Source: Pseudomonas syringae (lineage in GTDB: Bacteria; Pseudomonadota; Gammaproteobacteria; Pseudomonadales; Pseudomonadaceae). From it: a stretch of DNA of 64,000 bases. The DNA is taken from NCBI RefSeq assembly GCF_023278085.1, contig NZ_CP066265.1:1084501-1148500 (forward strand), given 5' to 3'. Shown here one piece after another: positions 9,396 to 20,073 of this stretch (position 1 is the first letter of the stretch; each line of letters begins with the position of its first letter). The position numbers and the translations under genes are program-made. The notes under the pieces were generated by a model that saw nothing but the letters and a program-made list of their open reading frames with translations, was not told the DNA's origin and made no database searches.

Positions 9396-10217
9396 CTAGT
9401 AGAGCATGCTCTTGGCTTCTTCCATCTGCGCTGCCAGCGTGCCGTCGGCTTCGCTAAGCCGCAACTGACTGAACGCGGGCAGCTCGGCCATCTCGATCTG
9501 GCTGAACGGGTGATCCGTGTGCTTGTGGATATGCACCGTGGCTATCTGCACCAGGTCAGTGTAATCAGGGCTTTTTGAAACGCGTGCAAAATTCTGGAAC
9601 TGACCCGGTACGCAGGCCAGCAGTTCGGGGAAGTCCCATGAACGCAGCAGGCGCTCACCAATGACCGGGTGAATGCTGTCGATCACGTGGTTGAGGCTGA
9701 CGGGGTCCGACAGCAGCTCGAAATGGTCTTCGGCGTAGGTCAGGATCGGCAGTATTCCGATCAGGTGGATCAGCCCGGCGAGCGTGGCCTGATCAGGCTT
9801 GAGGTGGGTGTAGCGCTGGCACAGGGTGTAGCTGATACCTGCGACCTGGAGGCTTTGTTTCCAGATTTCGCGCATCTTCTGTTCGATGACTTCCGACTTG
9901 GCATGGAACATCTGCTCGACCACCAGGCCGATGGCCAGGTTGCAGGTGTAATTGACGCCAAGACGACGAATGGCGGTGTTGACGTCACTGACTTCAAAAT
10001 TCGGGCGCAACAAGGGGCTGTTCGCCACTTTGATCAGGCGTGCGGAAAGGGCAGTGTCGCTACCAATGACTTTGCTCAGGTCCGAGATACTGATTTCAGT
10101 ATCTTCGGCGGCAAGACGTATCTTCAATGCCACTTCCGGCAGGGTAGGCAGAAACAAGGCATCTCTGTCGATAGCCTTGATCAGGTTTCTCTGCACCTCG
10201 TCAGCCATCTTGCTCAT
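9396..10217 (-). CDS. HDOD-domain protein
   Basis: 273 residues from the ATG at 10217 (MSKMADEVQRN), the start seen in pseudomonad relatives as remembered; an ATG two codons upstream is also possible. An HDOD domain occupies about residues 15-215, with LPTLPEVALKIRLAAED and the long helical hydrolase-like core. The family resembles HD phosphohydrolases but usually lacks the metal-binding pair and acts in signalling or regulation. No output domain is attached. Convergent with tctE, two bases apart. Confidence 0.85.
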   Translation of the reverse strand: MSKMADEVQRNLIKAIDRDALFLPTLPEVALKIRLAAEDTEISISDLSKVIGSDTALSARLIKVANSPLLRPNFEVSDVNTAIRRLGVNYTCNLAIGLVVEQMFHAKSEVIEQKMREIWKQSLQVAGISYTLCQRYTHLKPDQATLAGLIHLIGILPILTYAEDHFELLSDPVSLNHVIDSIHPVIGERLLRSWDFPELLACVPGQFQNFARVSKSPDYTDLVQIATVHIHKHTDHPFSQIEMAELPAFSQLRLSEADGTLAAQMEEAKSMLY

Positions 10218-10329
10218 GTGCATCTCGCAGCCGTTAGGAGTGTCCAGAGTTTTCCGCGCGCCCAAAGAAGCGCCAGCGTGCTGCTGGATCGCTCTAGAGA
10301 CATTAGGAACTTGAATGCGTTCGCCAGGC

Positions 10330-11277
10330 CTAGCGCAGAGTTTCGAGTTTACTGTCCAGTGTGTAGGGCAGTTCACTCATTTGCAGCGCTGCGCCTTGCG
10401 GCGAACCAAGATGTATGTGACCACTTTCCGCCGCATCGCCCTGCAGTACCGCGAGCAATTCGATGCCCTGCCCGGACTGTGCGGCCAGCACTACGTTGCC
10501 CACCGCACTGGCGTGGACAGGGGAAAACAGCGCTGTGCCGGGCTCCGGAATCTGCTCGGCTTGCAGGGTCAGGCGATAAAGCCTGCGCTTGAGTTTGCCC
10601 AGGTACTGCATGCGCGCGACGATTTCCTGGCCGGTGTAGCAACCCTTCTTGAAGCTGACACCGCCGACCGCCTGCAGGTTGATCATCTGCGGGATGAACT
10701 CTTCACGCGTACTGCCGAATACCTGGCCGATGCCGGCGCGGATCTGGCCGAGCAGCCAGTCATTCAAAGGGCCTTCTGTCAGTTGTGCTGCCAGACGCGA
10801 CGTGATGTCGTCAGCCTGCCCGGCGCGCACCCACAGTTCGGCACGGGCCGGTGACACACGGATGGCGATCAACTCGCTGGCCCTGGCCACTGCGCCGGTT
10901 TCCTGCGGCAGATCCAGCCCAAGGCTGACCAGCGCCTCGTCAGCGTCCTGCAGACCAAAGCGCACCCAGGCAGCGCTTTCGTCGGTGAGTTTCGATTTGG
11001 AGAACACTGCGTATTTGCGCAGGTCCAGCAATTGCGGCTCGATCAGCTCGCTGGCCATCGCCAGCAGGCAGCCATCGCCTTCGAACACAATACGGAAACT
11101 CGACTGCATACGGCCTTTCTGTGTGCAGCGGGCCCCCAGGCTTGAGGAGCTCTCACTCAGATAACCGAGGTTGCATGTCAATTGACCTTGAAGGAATTTG
11201 CTGGCATCCACGCCGCGAACGGCGAGAACGCCCTCATGGGATAGCGTGCAGAAAAAAGCTGTGTGGGCCATGGTCAT
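10330..11277 (-). CDS. ygfZ: folate-binding protein YgfZ (Fe-S cluster repair/maintenance)
   Basis: 315 residues, with the diagnostic [20 protein letters not shown] block at about 225-244, which contains the conserved Cys of the tetrahydrofolate-binding GcvT-like fold. The family supports maturation or repair of certain Fe-S enzymes, including tRNA-thiolating ones. Divergent from sdhE, whose product assembles a flavo-Fe-S enzyme. Two start codons lie two residues apart (MTMAHT); the first is used here. Confidence 0.93.
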   Translation of the reverse strand: MTMAHTAFFCTLSHEGVLAVRGVDASKFLQGQLTCNLGYLSESSSSLGARCTQKGRMQSSFRIVFEGDGCLLAMASELIEPQLLDLRKYAVFSKSKLTDESAAWVRFGLQDADEALVSLGLDLPQETGAVARASELIAIRVSPARAELWVRAGQADDITSRLAAQLTEGPLNDWLLGQIRAGIGQVFGSTREEFIPQMINLQAVGGVSFKKGCYTGQEIVARMQYLGKLKRRLYRLTLQAEQIPEPGTALFSPVHASAVGNVVLAAQSGQGIELLAVLQGDAAESGHIHLGSPQGAALQMSELPYTLDSKLETLR

Positions 11278-11423
11278 CGCAGATTGGGAAAAAAGTCCGG
11301 GGGCACATCATAGTGCCCAGTCGACGATATGAATACGGGTACATGAAAACTGCTGCGACCATTGTGCGGTTCGCGCTACCGGCTCACGGCTGTATACTCG
11401 CCGCCTACTTTGAGGAGCGCTCC

Positions 11424-11678
11424 ATGGTCGAAGACGTTGAACTCAACCGCCTTTACTGGCACAGCCGCCGCGGCATGCTTGAACTGGACGTGCTGTTGGT
11501 GCCGTTTGTCCGTGAGGTCTACCCGCATTTGAACGACGTGGACCGCGATCTTTATCGCCGTCTGCTGACCTGTGAGGATCAGGACATGTTCGGCTGGTTC
11601 ATGCAGCGTGCCGAATCCGAAGACCCCGAGCTGCAACGCATGGTTCGCATGATTCTGGATCGTGTCCAGCCCAAGTGA
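11424..11678 (+). CDS. sdhE: FAD assembly factor SdhE
   Basis: 84 residues, the normal size. The hallmark RRGMLELD, with its RGxxE motif, is at about 14-21. It helps attach FAD covalently to succinate dehydrogenase SdhA. A GAGGAG ribosome site lies six bases upstream of the ATG. The stop overlaps the start of the next gene, as in the sdhE-ygfX pair of enterics. Confidence 0.95.
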   Translation: MVEDVELNRLYWHSRRGMLELDVLLVPFVREVYPHLNDVDRDLYRRLLTCEDQDMFGWFMQRAESEDPELQRMVRMILDRVQPK

Positions 11679-12129
11679 CCGTTTCGAGTGCCATTGGCAG
11701 GCTTCGCGTCTGCTGCTGGCCGCTTATCTGGTTGCTCAGGTACTGGCGCTGATTGCGCTGCTGTGGCTGGATATTCATCCGTGGGCAGCGCTGGCCGGAT
11801 TATTGTCATGCCTGGCGCACGCCGTCTGGGTGCTGCCCAGGTCGATACTGCTCGGTCATCCTGCGGCCTACCGCGCCTTGAAGCGTGATCGACAGGGCTG
11901 GCAGCTCTGGAGTGCGCGAGGCGGGTGGCAGCCTGTTTGCCTGAGGCCGGACAGCCTGGCCTTGCCGTTGGTCGTGATTCTGCGTTTTCGCCTGATTGGC
12001 GGCGACGGCAAACCTTCAGGATTCGCCTCCAGCTGTTGCATCCCCCGGGATGCGCTGACGCCGGATGTTCACCGCCGCCTGCGTGTGCGCCTGAAATTCA
12101 GCCGACGTAATTGGGTGGCAGCAGAATAG
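11662..12129 (+). CDS. YgfX-like inner membrane protein
   Basis: 155 residues starting at a GTG inside the end of sdhE. Two close transmembrane segments (about 18-36 and 42-60) and a soluble C-terminal half match the YgfX/CptA family, which is co-transcribed with sdhE in many gammaproteobacteria. In E. coli the protein was described as a membrane toxin acting on the cytoskeleton, but its general role is uncertain. The last 32 bases overlap the 3' end of nadB on the other strand. Confidence 0.75.
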   Translation: MSSPSDRFECHWQASRLLLAAYLVAQVLALIALLWLDIHPWAALAGLLSCLAHAVWVLPRSILLGHPAAYRALKRDRQGWQLWSARGGWQPVCLRPDSLALPLVVILRFRLIGGDGKPSGFASSCCIPRDALTPDVHRRLRVRLKFSRRNWVAAE

Positions 12130-13714
12130 TGTCGAGCGCCTCGGGCAACATGTCGGGATAATCCAGCGTGTAGTGCAGGCCGCGGCTTTCCTTGCGTTGC
12201 ATCGCGGACTGGATCATCAGTTCGGCGACCTGCGCCAGGTTGCGCAGCTCGATCAAGTCGCGGCTGACTTTGTAGTTGCTGTAAAACTCGTCGATTTCGT
12301 CAAGCAACAGACGCACCCGGTGCTGGGCGCGCTGCAAGCGCTTGTTGGTACGCACGATGCCCACGTAGTCCCACATGAAACGCCGCAGCTCGTCCCAGTT
12401 GTGCGCGATGATCACGTCTTCATCCGAATCGGTCACCTGGCTGGCATCCCACGCAGGCAAGTCCGTAGGCATGGGGATGTCATTCAGCTGCTTCTCGATG
12501 TCTGCAGCGGCTGAGCGAGCATAGACAAAACACTCCAGCAGCGAGTTGCTGGCCATGCGGTTTGCGCCATGCAGGCCGGTGAAGCTGGTTTCTCCAATGG
12601 CATACAGGCCGGGCACGTCGGTATGGCCGTGGCTGTCCACCATCACACCGCCACAGGTGTAATGCGCGGCGGGCACTACCGGAATCGGCTGACGGGTGAT
12701 GTCGATGGAAAACTCGAGGCAGCGCTCGTAGACGGTCGGGAAGTGCGTCTTGATAAACGCTTCGGGTTTGTGGCTGATGTCCAGGTAAACGCAGTCGATG
12801 CCCAGGCGTTTCATCTCATGGTCGATGGCGCGCGCCACGATATCGCGAGGGGCCAGCTCTGCCCGTTCGTCGAATCGAGGCATGAAACGCTCACCGTTGG
12901 GCAGCTTGAGGTAGGCGCCTTCGCCGCGTAACGCTTCGGTGATCAGAAAGCTTTTAGCCTGGGGGTGATACAGGCAGGTGGGGTGGAACTGGTTGAATTC
13001 CAGATTCGCCACCCTGCATCCCGAGCGCCAGGCCATCGCGATGCCGTCACCGCACGCGCCATCCGGGTTGCTGGTGTACAGATAGACTTTTGCAGCGCCG
13101 CCCGACGCCAGGATCGTGAAGCGCGCGCCGTACGTGTCGACCTCGCCACTGTGTCGGTTGAGGACATAGGCGCCCAGGCAGCGCTGGCCTTCAAGGCCCA
13201 GGCGGCGCTCGGTGATCAGGTCGATGGCGGCGCGCTGTTCCAGCAATTCGATGTTCGGTCGTTTGCTGGCTTGCTCGAGCAGGGTGCGGAAAATCGCCGC
13301 GCCGGTGGCATCGGCTGCGTGAATGATGCGACGGTGGCTGTGACCGCCTTCACGGGTCAGATGAAACTCGTAGCCGCTTTCATCCGCGTCCCCGCCATCG
13401 CCGCGAGTAAACGGCACGCCTTGATCAATCAGCCACTGAATGGCCTCGCGGCTGTGCTCCACGGTAAAACGCACGGCGTCTTCGTGGCAAAGGCCCCCGC
13501 CGGCGTTCAGCGTGTCTTCCACATGGGACTGCACGGTGTCGGTGTCATCGAGCACTGCCGCGACACCACCCTGCGCCCAGAATGTCGAGCCATTGGCCAG
13601 GTCGCCTTTGCTCAACACGGCAATCCGCAGATGATCGGGAAGCGTCAGGGCAAGACTCAGCCCGGCAGCGCCGCTGCCGATTACCAGTACGTCATGCTGA
13701 AAATGTTGGCTCAT
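12098..13714 (-). CDS. nadB: L-aspartate oxidase NadB
   Basis: 538 residues, full length. It converts aspartate to iminoaspartate, the first step of NAD synthesis. The FAD-binding motif [15 protein letters not shown] is at 9-23. Active-site regions resembling succinate dehydrogenase are present: [19 protein letters not shown] and [14 protein letters not shown] 13714 (MSQHFQHDV) fits family length; an upstream in-frame start would add 18 residues without homology. Confidence 0.97.
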   Translation of the reverse strand: MSQHFQHDVLVIGSGAAGLSLALTLPDHLRIAVLSKGDLANGSTFWAQGGVAAVLDDTDTVQSHVEDTLNAGGGLCHEDAVRFTVEHSREAIQWLIDQGVPFTRGDGGDADESGYEFHLTREGGHSHRRIIHAADATGAAIFRTLLEQASKRPNIELLEQRAAIDLITERRLGLEGQRCLGAYVLNRHSGEVDTYGARFTILASGGAAKVYLYTSNPDGACGDGIAMAWRSGCRVANLEFNQFHPTCLYHPQAKSFLITEALRGEGAYLKLPNGERFMPRFDERAELAPRDIVARAIDHEMKRLGIDCVYLDISHKPEAFIKTHFPTVYERCLEFSIDITRQPIPVVPAAHYTCGGVMVDSHGHTDVPGLYAIGETSFTGLHGANRMASNSLLECFVYARSAAADIEKQLNDIPMPTDLPAWDASQVTDSDEDVIIAHNWDELRRFMWDYVGIVRTNKRLQRAQHRVRLLLDEIDEFYSNYKVSRDLIELRNLAQVAELMIQSAMQRKESRGLHYTLDYPDMLPEALDTILLPPNYVG

Positions 13715-13934
13715 CTGCGCATTCTGCTCTTGGCGACCACTAGTATAAGTATGGGGGTAACGGCACAATAGCCGCGCCTACATGGCAATGTGAAACCACG
13801 GCGGGCAGAGATTGTGCTCCAGTCTCTGACGTCATGCATATTGTTTTCCCGGGATATTCACTGGAAACGCTTCAGTTCAGTGATTTTTCGGCGATATATG
13901 CAGTTCGGGGTCCACGCCTGTCATTGTGTCAATG

Positions 13935-13962
13935 GAACTTTTCAGTGAGGTCCGGGCTCAAT
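13935..13962 (+). promoter_or_regulatory. candidate distal AlgU-type promoter of algU
   Basis: GAACTT at 13935-13940, a 17-base spacer and TCAAT at 13958-13962 match the sigma22 consensus GAACTT-N16/17-TCtgA. It lies about 250 bases upstream of the start codon. Confidence 0.5.
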
Positions 13963-14123
13963 AGCAGGTTGCCTACAGAGGAACAGCGCCTTTTTTGCAG
14001 TGTTAGATAAGTGATCATCAACTGCGAATCCGGCGACAAGACTATTCGCGCAGCCGACCCTGTCGAGCTGCGTTTTTCGTGCAGGCGTCAAGATGGTCTG
14101 CAGGAAACTTGCTTGAAGGGGGA

Positions 14124-14150
14124 GAACTTTTGCGAAAAGCCCGAGTCTAT
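14124..14150 (+). promoter_or_regulatory. proximal AlgU autoregulatory promoter
   Basis: GAACTT at 14124-14129, a 16-base spacer and TCTAT at 14146-14150 match the AlgU/RpoE consensus. It lies about 60 bases before the start codon, consistent with autoregulation of the operon. Confidence 0.7.
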
Positions 14151-14209
14151 GTTTGCGAGCCTGAACAATGTCAGTTGCAACGCTCCTTCAAGCTTAACGA
14201 GGAGTGTTC

Positions 14210-14791
14210 ATGCTAACCCAGGAAGAGGATCAGCAGCTTGTCGAGCGCGTTCAGCGCGGTGATACGCGAGCATTTGATCTGTTGGTGCTGAAATATCAGC
14301 ACAAAATTCTAGGGTTGATCGTGCGATTCGTGCACGACACCCATGAGGCTCAGGATGTTGCACAGGAAGCTTTTATCAAGGCTTACCGTGCACTCGGAAA
14401 TTTTCGCGGTGACAGCGCTTTTTATACATGGCTGTATCGCATCGCCATTAACACGGCGAAGAACTATCTGGTATCGAGAGGTCGTCGACCACCGGATAGC
14501 GATGTAAGGTCTGAAGACGCGGAGTTCTACGACGGCGATCACGGCCTCAAGGACATCGAGTCGCCGGAGCGTGCATTGTTGAGGGATGAGATCGAAGGCA
14601 CCGTCCATCGGACCATCCAGCTTCTCCCGGAAGATTTACGTACGGCACTAACTTTACGTGAATTCGATGGTCTGAGTTATGAAGACATTGCGAGCGTCAT
14701 GCAGTGTCCTGTTGGTACCGTGCGCTCTCGCATCTTTCGCGCTCGGGAAGCCATCGATAAAGCCCTGCAGCCGTTGTTGCAGGAATCCTGA
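14210..14791 (+). CDS. algU: extracytoplasmic function sigma factor AlgU (AlgT/RpoE)
   Basis: 193 residues, identical in length to P. aeruginosa AlgU. Region 2 contains DAQEAFIKAYR-like sequence (QDVAQEAFIKAYRAL) and FYTWLYRIAINTAKNYL; region 4 contains LREFDGLSYEDIASVM and GTVRSRIFRAREA. It directs envelope-stress and alginate genes and is held by MucA. An ACGAGGAG ribosome site precedes ATG 14210; an in-frame ATG two codons upstream is less well placed. Confidence 0.98.
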   Translation: MLTQEEDQQLVERVQRGDTRAFDLLVLKYQHKILGLIVRFVHDTHEAQDVAQEAFIKAYRALGNFRGDSAFYTWLYRIAINTAKNYLVSRGRRPPDSDVRSEDAEFYDGDHGLKDIESPERALLRDEIEGTVHRTIQLLPEDLRTALTLREFDGLSYEDIASVMQCPVGTVRSRIFRAREAIDKALQPLLQES

Positions 14792-14824
14792 GACAGCGGC
14801 GATAGCCCAAGAGAGGAACCCGCC

Positions 14825-15415
14825 ATGAGTCGTGAAGCCCTGCAGGAATCGCTGTCCGCGGTGTTGGATAACGAAGCGGACGAACTGGAACTACGTCGGG
14901 TATTGAATGCCATTGACGATGCCGATACACGTGCCACCTGGTCGCGTTATCAAGTTGCTCGTGCAGCCATGCACAAAGAGTTGCTGCTCCCGCATCTGGA
15001 CATCTCGGCTGCTGTATCTGCCGCGATCGCCGATGAAGTCAGCCCGCTCAAGGTAGCACGTGGTCCTTGGCGCACGCTGGGTCGCCTGGCCGTTGCAGCG
15101 TCGGTTACCGTAGCCGTTCTGGCCGGTGTCCGCCTGTACAACCAGGATGACATCACCAGTACGCAACTGGCACAGCAGACTCAACAGCCTGCCAACCTGA
15201 CTGTTCCGCAAGTCAAAGGTCCGGCAGTATTGGCCGGCTACACTGAAAGTGCCGAGCAGGCACCCGGTCCTATGGCTAACGGTGTGTTGCAGGGTGCTGG
15301 TGAAGGCGATCAGCGTCTGCCCGGTTACCTGCGCCAGCATGCTCAGGAAGCTGCGTTGAAAGGTACTGAAAGTGCGCTGCCGTATGCGCGTGCTGCCAGC
15401 CTGGAAAACCGTTAA
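14825..15415 (+). CDS. mucA: anti-sigma factor MucA
   Basis: 196 residues. The cytoplasmic N-terminal domain (1-75, MSREALQESLSAVLDNEADE) binds AlgU, one membrane segment lies at about 84-103 (LGRLAVAASVTVAVLAGVRL), and a periplasmic tail binds MucB and is cut by regulated proteolysis. No frameshift is visible, so alginate should be under normal control. 33 bases after algU. Confidence 0.96.
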   Translation: MSREALQESLSAVLDNEADELELRRVLNAIDDADTRATWSRYQVARAAMHKELLLPHLDISAAVSAAIADEVSPLKVARGPWRTLGRLAVAASVTVAVLAGVRLYNQDDITSTQLAQQTQQPANLTVPQVKGPAVLAGYTESAEQAPGPMANGVLQGAGEGDQRLPGYLRQHAQEAALKGTESALPYARAASLENR

Positions 15416-15423
15416 GGAGGATC

Positions 15424-16383
15424 ATGCGAGCCGTCCCTCTACTGCCATTACTGCTTGGTGGATGGCTTGCCCTCCCGGTACAGGCTGACGATGCGCAAGA
15501 CGCTATCAATCGTCTTGCCAAAGTCGATCTGTCACAGAGTTATCAAGGCACATTTGTATACGAACGCAATGGTAGTTTTTCTACCCATAAAATCTGGCAC
15601 CGCATAGCGGATGGCAAGGTTCAGGAGCGTTTGTTGCAACTTGATGGTTCTGCTCAGGAAGTGTTACGTGTCGGCGGGCTCACCGAGTGCGTCAGCGGGA
15701 CACTTGAAGCGGGTGTAGCCAATCCGGCTGTTTCTACTGCCCGTGCGTTCGATGTCAAAAGACTGTCCGCCTGGTACGACCTGAAAATTGTCGGCAAATC
15801 CAGAGTGGCCGGCCGCCAGACGACGATAGTTGCACTGTCGCCCAAGGATCAGCATCGATACGGCCTCGAACTTCATCTGGATAACGAAACCGGACTCTTG
15901 CTCAAATCGCTGTTGTTAAGTGAAAAGGGGCAATTGCTTGAGCGTTTCCAGTTTACCGATCTTGATACTGCCAGTGCCTTGTCCGATCAAGTGCTCAAGG
16001 CCAGCGCCGAGTGCAAGCCGGTTGCTGTCGTAAAAGCCAAGCCTGAAGTGTCCATAAGCCCCGTTGCATGGCGCTCGGACTGGCTGCCCCCTGGTTTTGA
16101 ACTCAGTAGCAGTGGTGTCCGCAAGGATCCCGCTACACAGTCATCCGTTACCCGCTTGATGTACGGCGATGGTCTGGCGCGTTTCTCGGTGTTCATTGAA
16201 GCCGTTAAAGGCTCGTCTTCGTCAGATATCCGAACCCAGCTAGGGCCTACAGCGGCTGTTTCGCGCCGTCTCACCACGCCTCAGGGTGACATGATGGTGA
16301 CGGTCGTCGGAGAAGTGCCTATGGGCACCGCCGAGCGTATTGCGTTATCCATGCGCAGTGATGACACTCCAGCAAAGCAATGA
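15424..16383 (+). CDS. mucB: periplasmic regulator MucB (RseB-like)
   Basis: 319 residues. A signal peptide MRAVPLLPLLLGGWLALPVQA is followed by the two-domain RseB fold. It binds the periplasmic part of MucA and protects it from proteolysis until stress, probably lipid or LPS signals, releases it. The gene lies eight bases after mucA, with AAGGAGG just before the ATG. Confidence 0.95.
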   Translation: MRAVPLLPLLLGGWLALPVQADDAQDAINRLAKVDLSQSYQGTFVYERNGSFSTHKIWHRIADGKVQERLLQLDGSAQEVLRVGGLTECVSGTLEAGVANPAVSTARAFDVKRLSAWYDLKIVGKSRVAGRQTTIVALSPKDQHRYGLELHLDNETGLLLKSLLLSEKGQLLERFQFTDLDTASALSDQVLKASAECKPVAVVKAKPEVSISPVAWRSDWLPPGFELSSSGVRKDPATQSSVTRLMYGDGLARFSVFIEAVKGSSSSDIRTQLGPTAAVSRRLTTPQGDMMVTVVGEVPMGTAERIALSMRSDDTPAKQ

Positions 16384-16662
16384 ATATCTGAAGCGACGAA
16401 TACCCGAGGTGTAGAAATTTTCATCTTGGGCTCAATGAGCCGCCAGACCGCAGTCAAACTGGCCTTGGGCGAGATGCTGAAATGTTTGGTGAGGTTTTCA
16501 CGTTGCAAAACTCCTCTATTTTTTCTATAGGTCACAGCCTCGCAGCTCTGGCCTTTGTCGTCTGTGGGCCCTATATCTGACTCTGGAATGAGCATCGCTG
16601 CTCGGGATTCCTGAGACCGCTGCTCTGTACTGCTTAATTTGCTCGTTACAAACGGGAGCCGT

Positions 16663-18096
16663 ATGTCGATACCACGTATGAAGTCTTATTTTTCGTTGAT
16701 TGCCGCCGTGCTGATGCTCGGACAGGTCGCTACGGCCCAGGCCGAAAACCTGCCCGACTTTACCGGGCTGGTCGAACAGGCGTCGCCCGCTGTGGTGAAC
16801 ATCAGTACCCGCCAGAAATTGCCGGATCGGGCTGTCGCCAATCAGCAGATGCCGGATATGGAAGGCCTGCCGCCGATGCTCCGCGAATTTCTCGAGCGCA
16901 GCATGCCGCCGGGTTCGCGGGCTCCAGGCAAGGGCGATCGTCAGCGCGAGGCTCAGTCGCTGGGTTCGGGGTTCATCATCTCGCCTGACGGCTATGTTCT
17001 GACCAACAACCATGTAATCGACGGTGCCGACGAGATTCTGGTGCGCCTGTCCGATCGCAGCGAGTTGAAAGCCAAGCTGGTCGGCACTGATCCACGCACT
17101 GACGTCGCCGTTCTGAAGATCGAAGGCAAGGATCTTCCGACTGCCAAACTGGGCAACTCCAACACGCTCAAAGTAGGTGAGTGGGTGCTGGCGATAGGTT
17201 CGCCTTTCGGCTTCGATCACTCGGTGACCAAAGGTATTGTCAGCGCCAAGGGCCGCAGCCTGCCGAATGACACCTATGTGCCGTTCATTCAGACCGACGT
17301 GGCGATCAACCCGGGTAACTCGGGCGGTCCGCTGTTCAACATGGCGGGCGAAGTGGTCGGGATCAACTCGCAGATCTTCACTCGTTCCGGCGGTTTCATG
17401 GGGCTTTCGTTCGCGATTCCGATTGACGTCGCCATGGATGTTGCCAATCAGCTCAAGGCCAGCGGCAAGGTCAGCCGCGGCTGGCTGGGTGTGGTCATCC
17501 AGGAAGTGAACAAGGACCTGGCCGAGTCGTTTGGTCTGGACAAGCCAGCCGGTGCACTGGTTGCTCAGGTAATGGAAGACGGTCCGGCGGCCAAGGGTGG
17601 CTTGCAGGTCGGTGACGTGATTCTCAGCGCCAACGGCCAGCCAATCGTCATGTCGGCCGACCTGCCGCACTTGATCGGTAACCTAAAAGACGGCAGCAAG
17701 GCCGAGCTTGAAGTGATTCGCGATGGCAAGCGCCAGAAACTGACCGTCACCGTCGGCGCGCTGCCGGATGAAGGCCAGGAAATGGGCGATGTTTCAGGCG
17801 CAGGCGCTGAACGCAGCAGCAATCGTCTGGGGGTATCGGTGATTGAGCTGACCGCCGAGCAGAAAAAGACCCTGGACATCAAAGGTGGCGTGGCAATCAA
17901 GGAAGTCACCGGTGGTCCGGCGGCGCTGATCGGCCTGCAACCGGGTGACGTGATCACTCATTTGAACAATCAGGCGATCACCACCGGCAAGCAGTTCACC
18001 GAAGTGGCGAAAGGCCTGCCGAAGGATCGTTCTGTCTCGATGCGCGTTCTGCGTCAGGGCCGGGCGACTTTCATTACCTTCAAGCTGTCCGAGTAA
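16663..18096 (+). CDS. mucD: periplasmic serine protease MucD (DegP family)
   Basis: 477 residues. Signal peptide at 1-27. The trypsin-like domain has catalytic His in LTNNHVIDGADE, Asp in DPRTDVAVLKIE and Ser in NPGNSGGPLFN. Two PDZ domains occupy about 260-350 and 380-470. It degrades misfolded envelope proteins and dampens AlgU activation. A 279-base gap separates it from mucB, where other pseudomonads carry mucC. Confidence 0.96.
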   Translation: MSIPRMKSYFSLIAAVLMLGQVATAQAENLPDFTGLVEQASPAVVNISTRQKLPDRAVANQQMPDMEGLPPMLREFLERSMPPGSRAPGKGDRQREAQSLGSGFIISPDGYVLTNNHVIDGADEILVRLSDRSELKAKLVGTDPRTDVAVLKIEGKDLPTAKLGNSNTLKVGEWVLAIGSPFGFDHSVTKGIVSAKGRSLPNDTYVPFIQTDVAINPGNSGGPLFNMAGEVVGINSQIFTRSGGFMGLSFAIPIDVAMDVANQLKASGKVSRGWLGVVIQEVNKDLAESFGLDKPAGALVAQVMEDGPAAKGGLQVGDVILSANGQPIVMSADLPHLIGNLKDGSKAELEVIRDGKRQKLTVTVGALPDEGQEMGDVSGAGAERSSNRLGVSVIELTAEQKKTLDIKGGVAIKEVTGGPAALIGLQPGDVITHLNNQAITTGKQFTEVAKGLPKDRSVSMRVLRQGRATFITFKLSE

Positions 18097-18114
18097 CGGG
18101 CTGATTTGACCGGG

Positions 18115-18141
18115 AAGGGTGGCTGCGGCCACCCTTTTTTG
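18115..18141 (+). terminator. rho-independent terminator after mucD
   Basis: Perfect 9-bp stem AAGGGTGGC/GCCACCCTT with a TGCG loop, continuing into a T tract, 18 bases after the mucD stop. It closes the algU-mucABD transcript. Confidence 0.9.
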
Positions 18142-18267
18142 TAGGCGTCTGTTTACCCAGCACCGATCCGGATGCCTGTAAGCGTGACGCCTCTTGCTTA
18201 GTTCAGGTACAATTCCCGGCTATTTTTCGGCGGGCAATCTGCCTGCAACCTTTTTGAGTGTTGATCC

Positions 18268-20064
18268 GTGAGTGATTTGAGTCATATCCGCAATTTCTCC
18301 ATCATCGCCCACATTGACCATGGCAAGTCGACGCTGGCCGATCGCTTCATTCAAATGTGCGGCGGCTTGTCCGAGCGCGAAATGGAAGCGCAGGTGCTTG
18401 ACTCCATGGACCTCGAGCGCGAGCGCGGGATCACCATCAAGGCCCATAGCGTTACCCTGTATTACAAGGCCAAGGACGGTATCACCTACCAGCTGAACTT
18501 CATTGACACCCCCGGACACGTCGACTTCACCTATGAAGTCAGCCGTTCCCTGGCCGCGTGTGAAGGTGCATTGCTGGTGGTCGATGCCGGTCAGGGCGTA
18601 GAGGCCCAGTCGGTTGCCAACTGCTACACCGCCATCGAGCAGGGCCTTGAGGTCATGCCGGTACTGAACAAGATGGACTTGCCGCAGGCCGATCCGGACC
18701 GCGTCAAGGAAGAGATCGAGAAGATCATCGGCATTGATGCCACCGATGCCGTCGCGTGCAGTGCCAAGAGCGGCATGGGTGTCGACGAGGTCCTTGAGCG
18801 TCTGGTCGCGACCATCCCGCCACCGACGGGCGACATCGAAGCGCCCTTGCAAGCATTGATCATCGACTCATGGTTCGACAATTATCTGGGCGTCGTGTCG
18901 CTGGTGCGTGTACGCCATGGCCGCGTGCGCAAGGGCGACAAGATCCTCGTCAAGTCCACCGGCAAGCTGCATCTGGTCGACAGTGTGGGTGTGTTCAACC
19001 CCAAGCACACGGCGACCGTTGATCTGAAAGCCGGCGAAGTGGGCTTCATTATCGCGGGTATCAAGGACATTCACGGTGCCCCGGTCGGTGACACCCTGAC
19101 CCTGAGCACGACCCCCGATGTGGACGTGCTGCCGGGCTTCAAGCGTATCCAGCCTCAGGTTTACGCAGGTCTGTTTCCGGTCAGCTCGGACGACTTCGAA
19201 GACTTCCGTGAAGCGCTGCAGAAACTCACGCTGAACGATTCGTCGCTGCAGTATTTGCCGGAAAGCTCCGACGCACTGGGCTTCGGCTTCCGTTGCGGCT
19301 TCCTCGGCATGCTCCACATGGAGATCATCCAGGAGCGACTGGAGCGCGAGTACAACCTCGACCTGATCACCACCGCGCCCACCGTAATCTTTGAATTGCT
19401 GCTGAAGACCGGTGAGACGATCTACGTCGACAACCCGTCCAAACTACCTGATCTGTCGGCCATCGAAGACATGCGCGAACCTATCGTTCGGGCAAACATT
19501 CTTGTGCCGCAGGAGCACCTTGGCAACGTCATCACCCTGTGCATCGAAAAGCGTGGCGTACAGCACGACATGCTGTTCCTCGGCACTCAGGTTCAGGTGA
19601 GCTACGATTTGCCAATGAACGAAGTGGTTCTGGACTTCTTCGATCGTCTCAAGTCTGTCAGCCGTGGTTATGCTTCGCTGGATTATCATTTTGATCGTTA
19701 CCAGTCAGCCAACCTCGTCAAACTCGACGTGTTGATCAACGCCGAGAAGGTCGACGCCCTGGCGCTGATCGTTCACCGTGACAACGCCCACTACAAAGGG
19801 CGTGCGTTGACCGAGAAGATGAAAGAGCTGATTCCCCGGCAGATGTTCGACGTGGCAATTCAGGCGGCTATCGGCGGTCAGATTGTGGCGCGTACAACCG
19901 TCAAGGCGCTTAGAAAGAACGTATTGGCCAAATGCTACGGCGGTGACGTCAGCCGCAAGCGTAAATTGCTGGAGAAGCAAAAGGCCGGTAAGAAACGCAT
20001 GAAGCAGGTCGGCAACGTGGAAATTCCACAGGAAGCCTTCCTTGCCGTGCTCAGGTTGGAATAG
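18268..20064 (+). CDS. lepA: elongation factor 4 (LepA)
   Basis: 598 residues, full length. GTP-binding motifs: [14 protein letters not shown] (P-loop), [17 protein letters not shown] and NKMDLP. The C-terminal LepA-specific domain ends in [20 protein letters not shown]. It acts on ribosomes, probably in assembly or recovery of stalled complexes. The start codon is GTG at the conserved [12 protein letters not shown] position. Confidence 0.98.
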   Translation: MSDLSHIRNFSIIAHIDHGKSTLADRFIQMCGGLSEREMEAQVLDSMDLERERGITIKAHSVTLYYKAKDGITYQLNFIDTPGHVDFTYEVSRSLAACEGALLVVDAGQGVEAQSVANCYTAIEQGLEVMPVLNKMDLPQADPDRVKEEIEKIIGIDATDAVACSAKSGMGVDEVLERLVATIPPPTGDIEAPLQALIIDSWFDNYLGVVSLVRVRHGRVRKGDKILVKSTGKLHLVDSVGVFNPKHTATVDLKAGEVGFIIAGIKDIHGAPVGDTLTLSTTPDVDVLPGFKRIQPQVYAGLFPVSSDDFEDFREALQKLTLNDSSLQYLPESSDALGFGFRCGFLGMLHMEIIQERLEREYNLDLITTAPTVIFELLLKTGETIYVDNPSKLPDLSAIEDMREPIVRANILVPQEHLGNVITLCIEKRGVQHDMLFLGTQVQVSYDLPMNEVVLDFFDRLKSVSRGYASLDYHFDRYQSANLVKLDVLINAEKVDALALIVHRDNAHYKGRALTEKMKELIPRQMFDVAIQAAIGGQIVARTTVKALRKNVLAKCYGGDVSRKRKLLEKQKAGKKRMKQVGNVEIPQEAFLAVLRLE

Positions 20065-20073
20065 TCAGGTCCT

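Larger units (their letters stand above)
13715..14209. other. nadB/algU divergent regulatory region
   Basis: 495 bases without a credible gene. It contains two candidate AlgU-dependent promoters, listed separately, and must hold the nadB promoter. The long leader fits the multi-promoter control known for algU in pseudomonads. Confidence 0.6.

Noticed and set aside
16281..16595. Minus-strand frame of 104 codons in the mucB-mucD gap, considered as a gene or a mucC or transposon remnant
   Set aside because: No ribosome site, it overlaps the 3' end of mucB, and its product resembles nothing I recognise. It may be a decayed fragment but cannot be supported.
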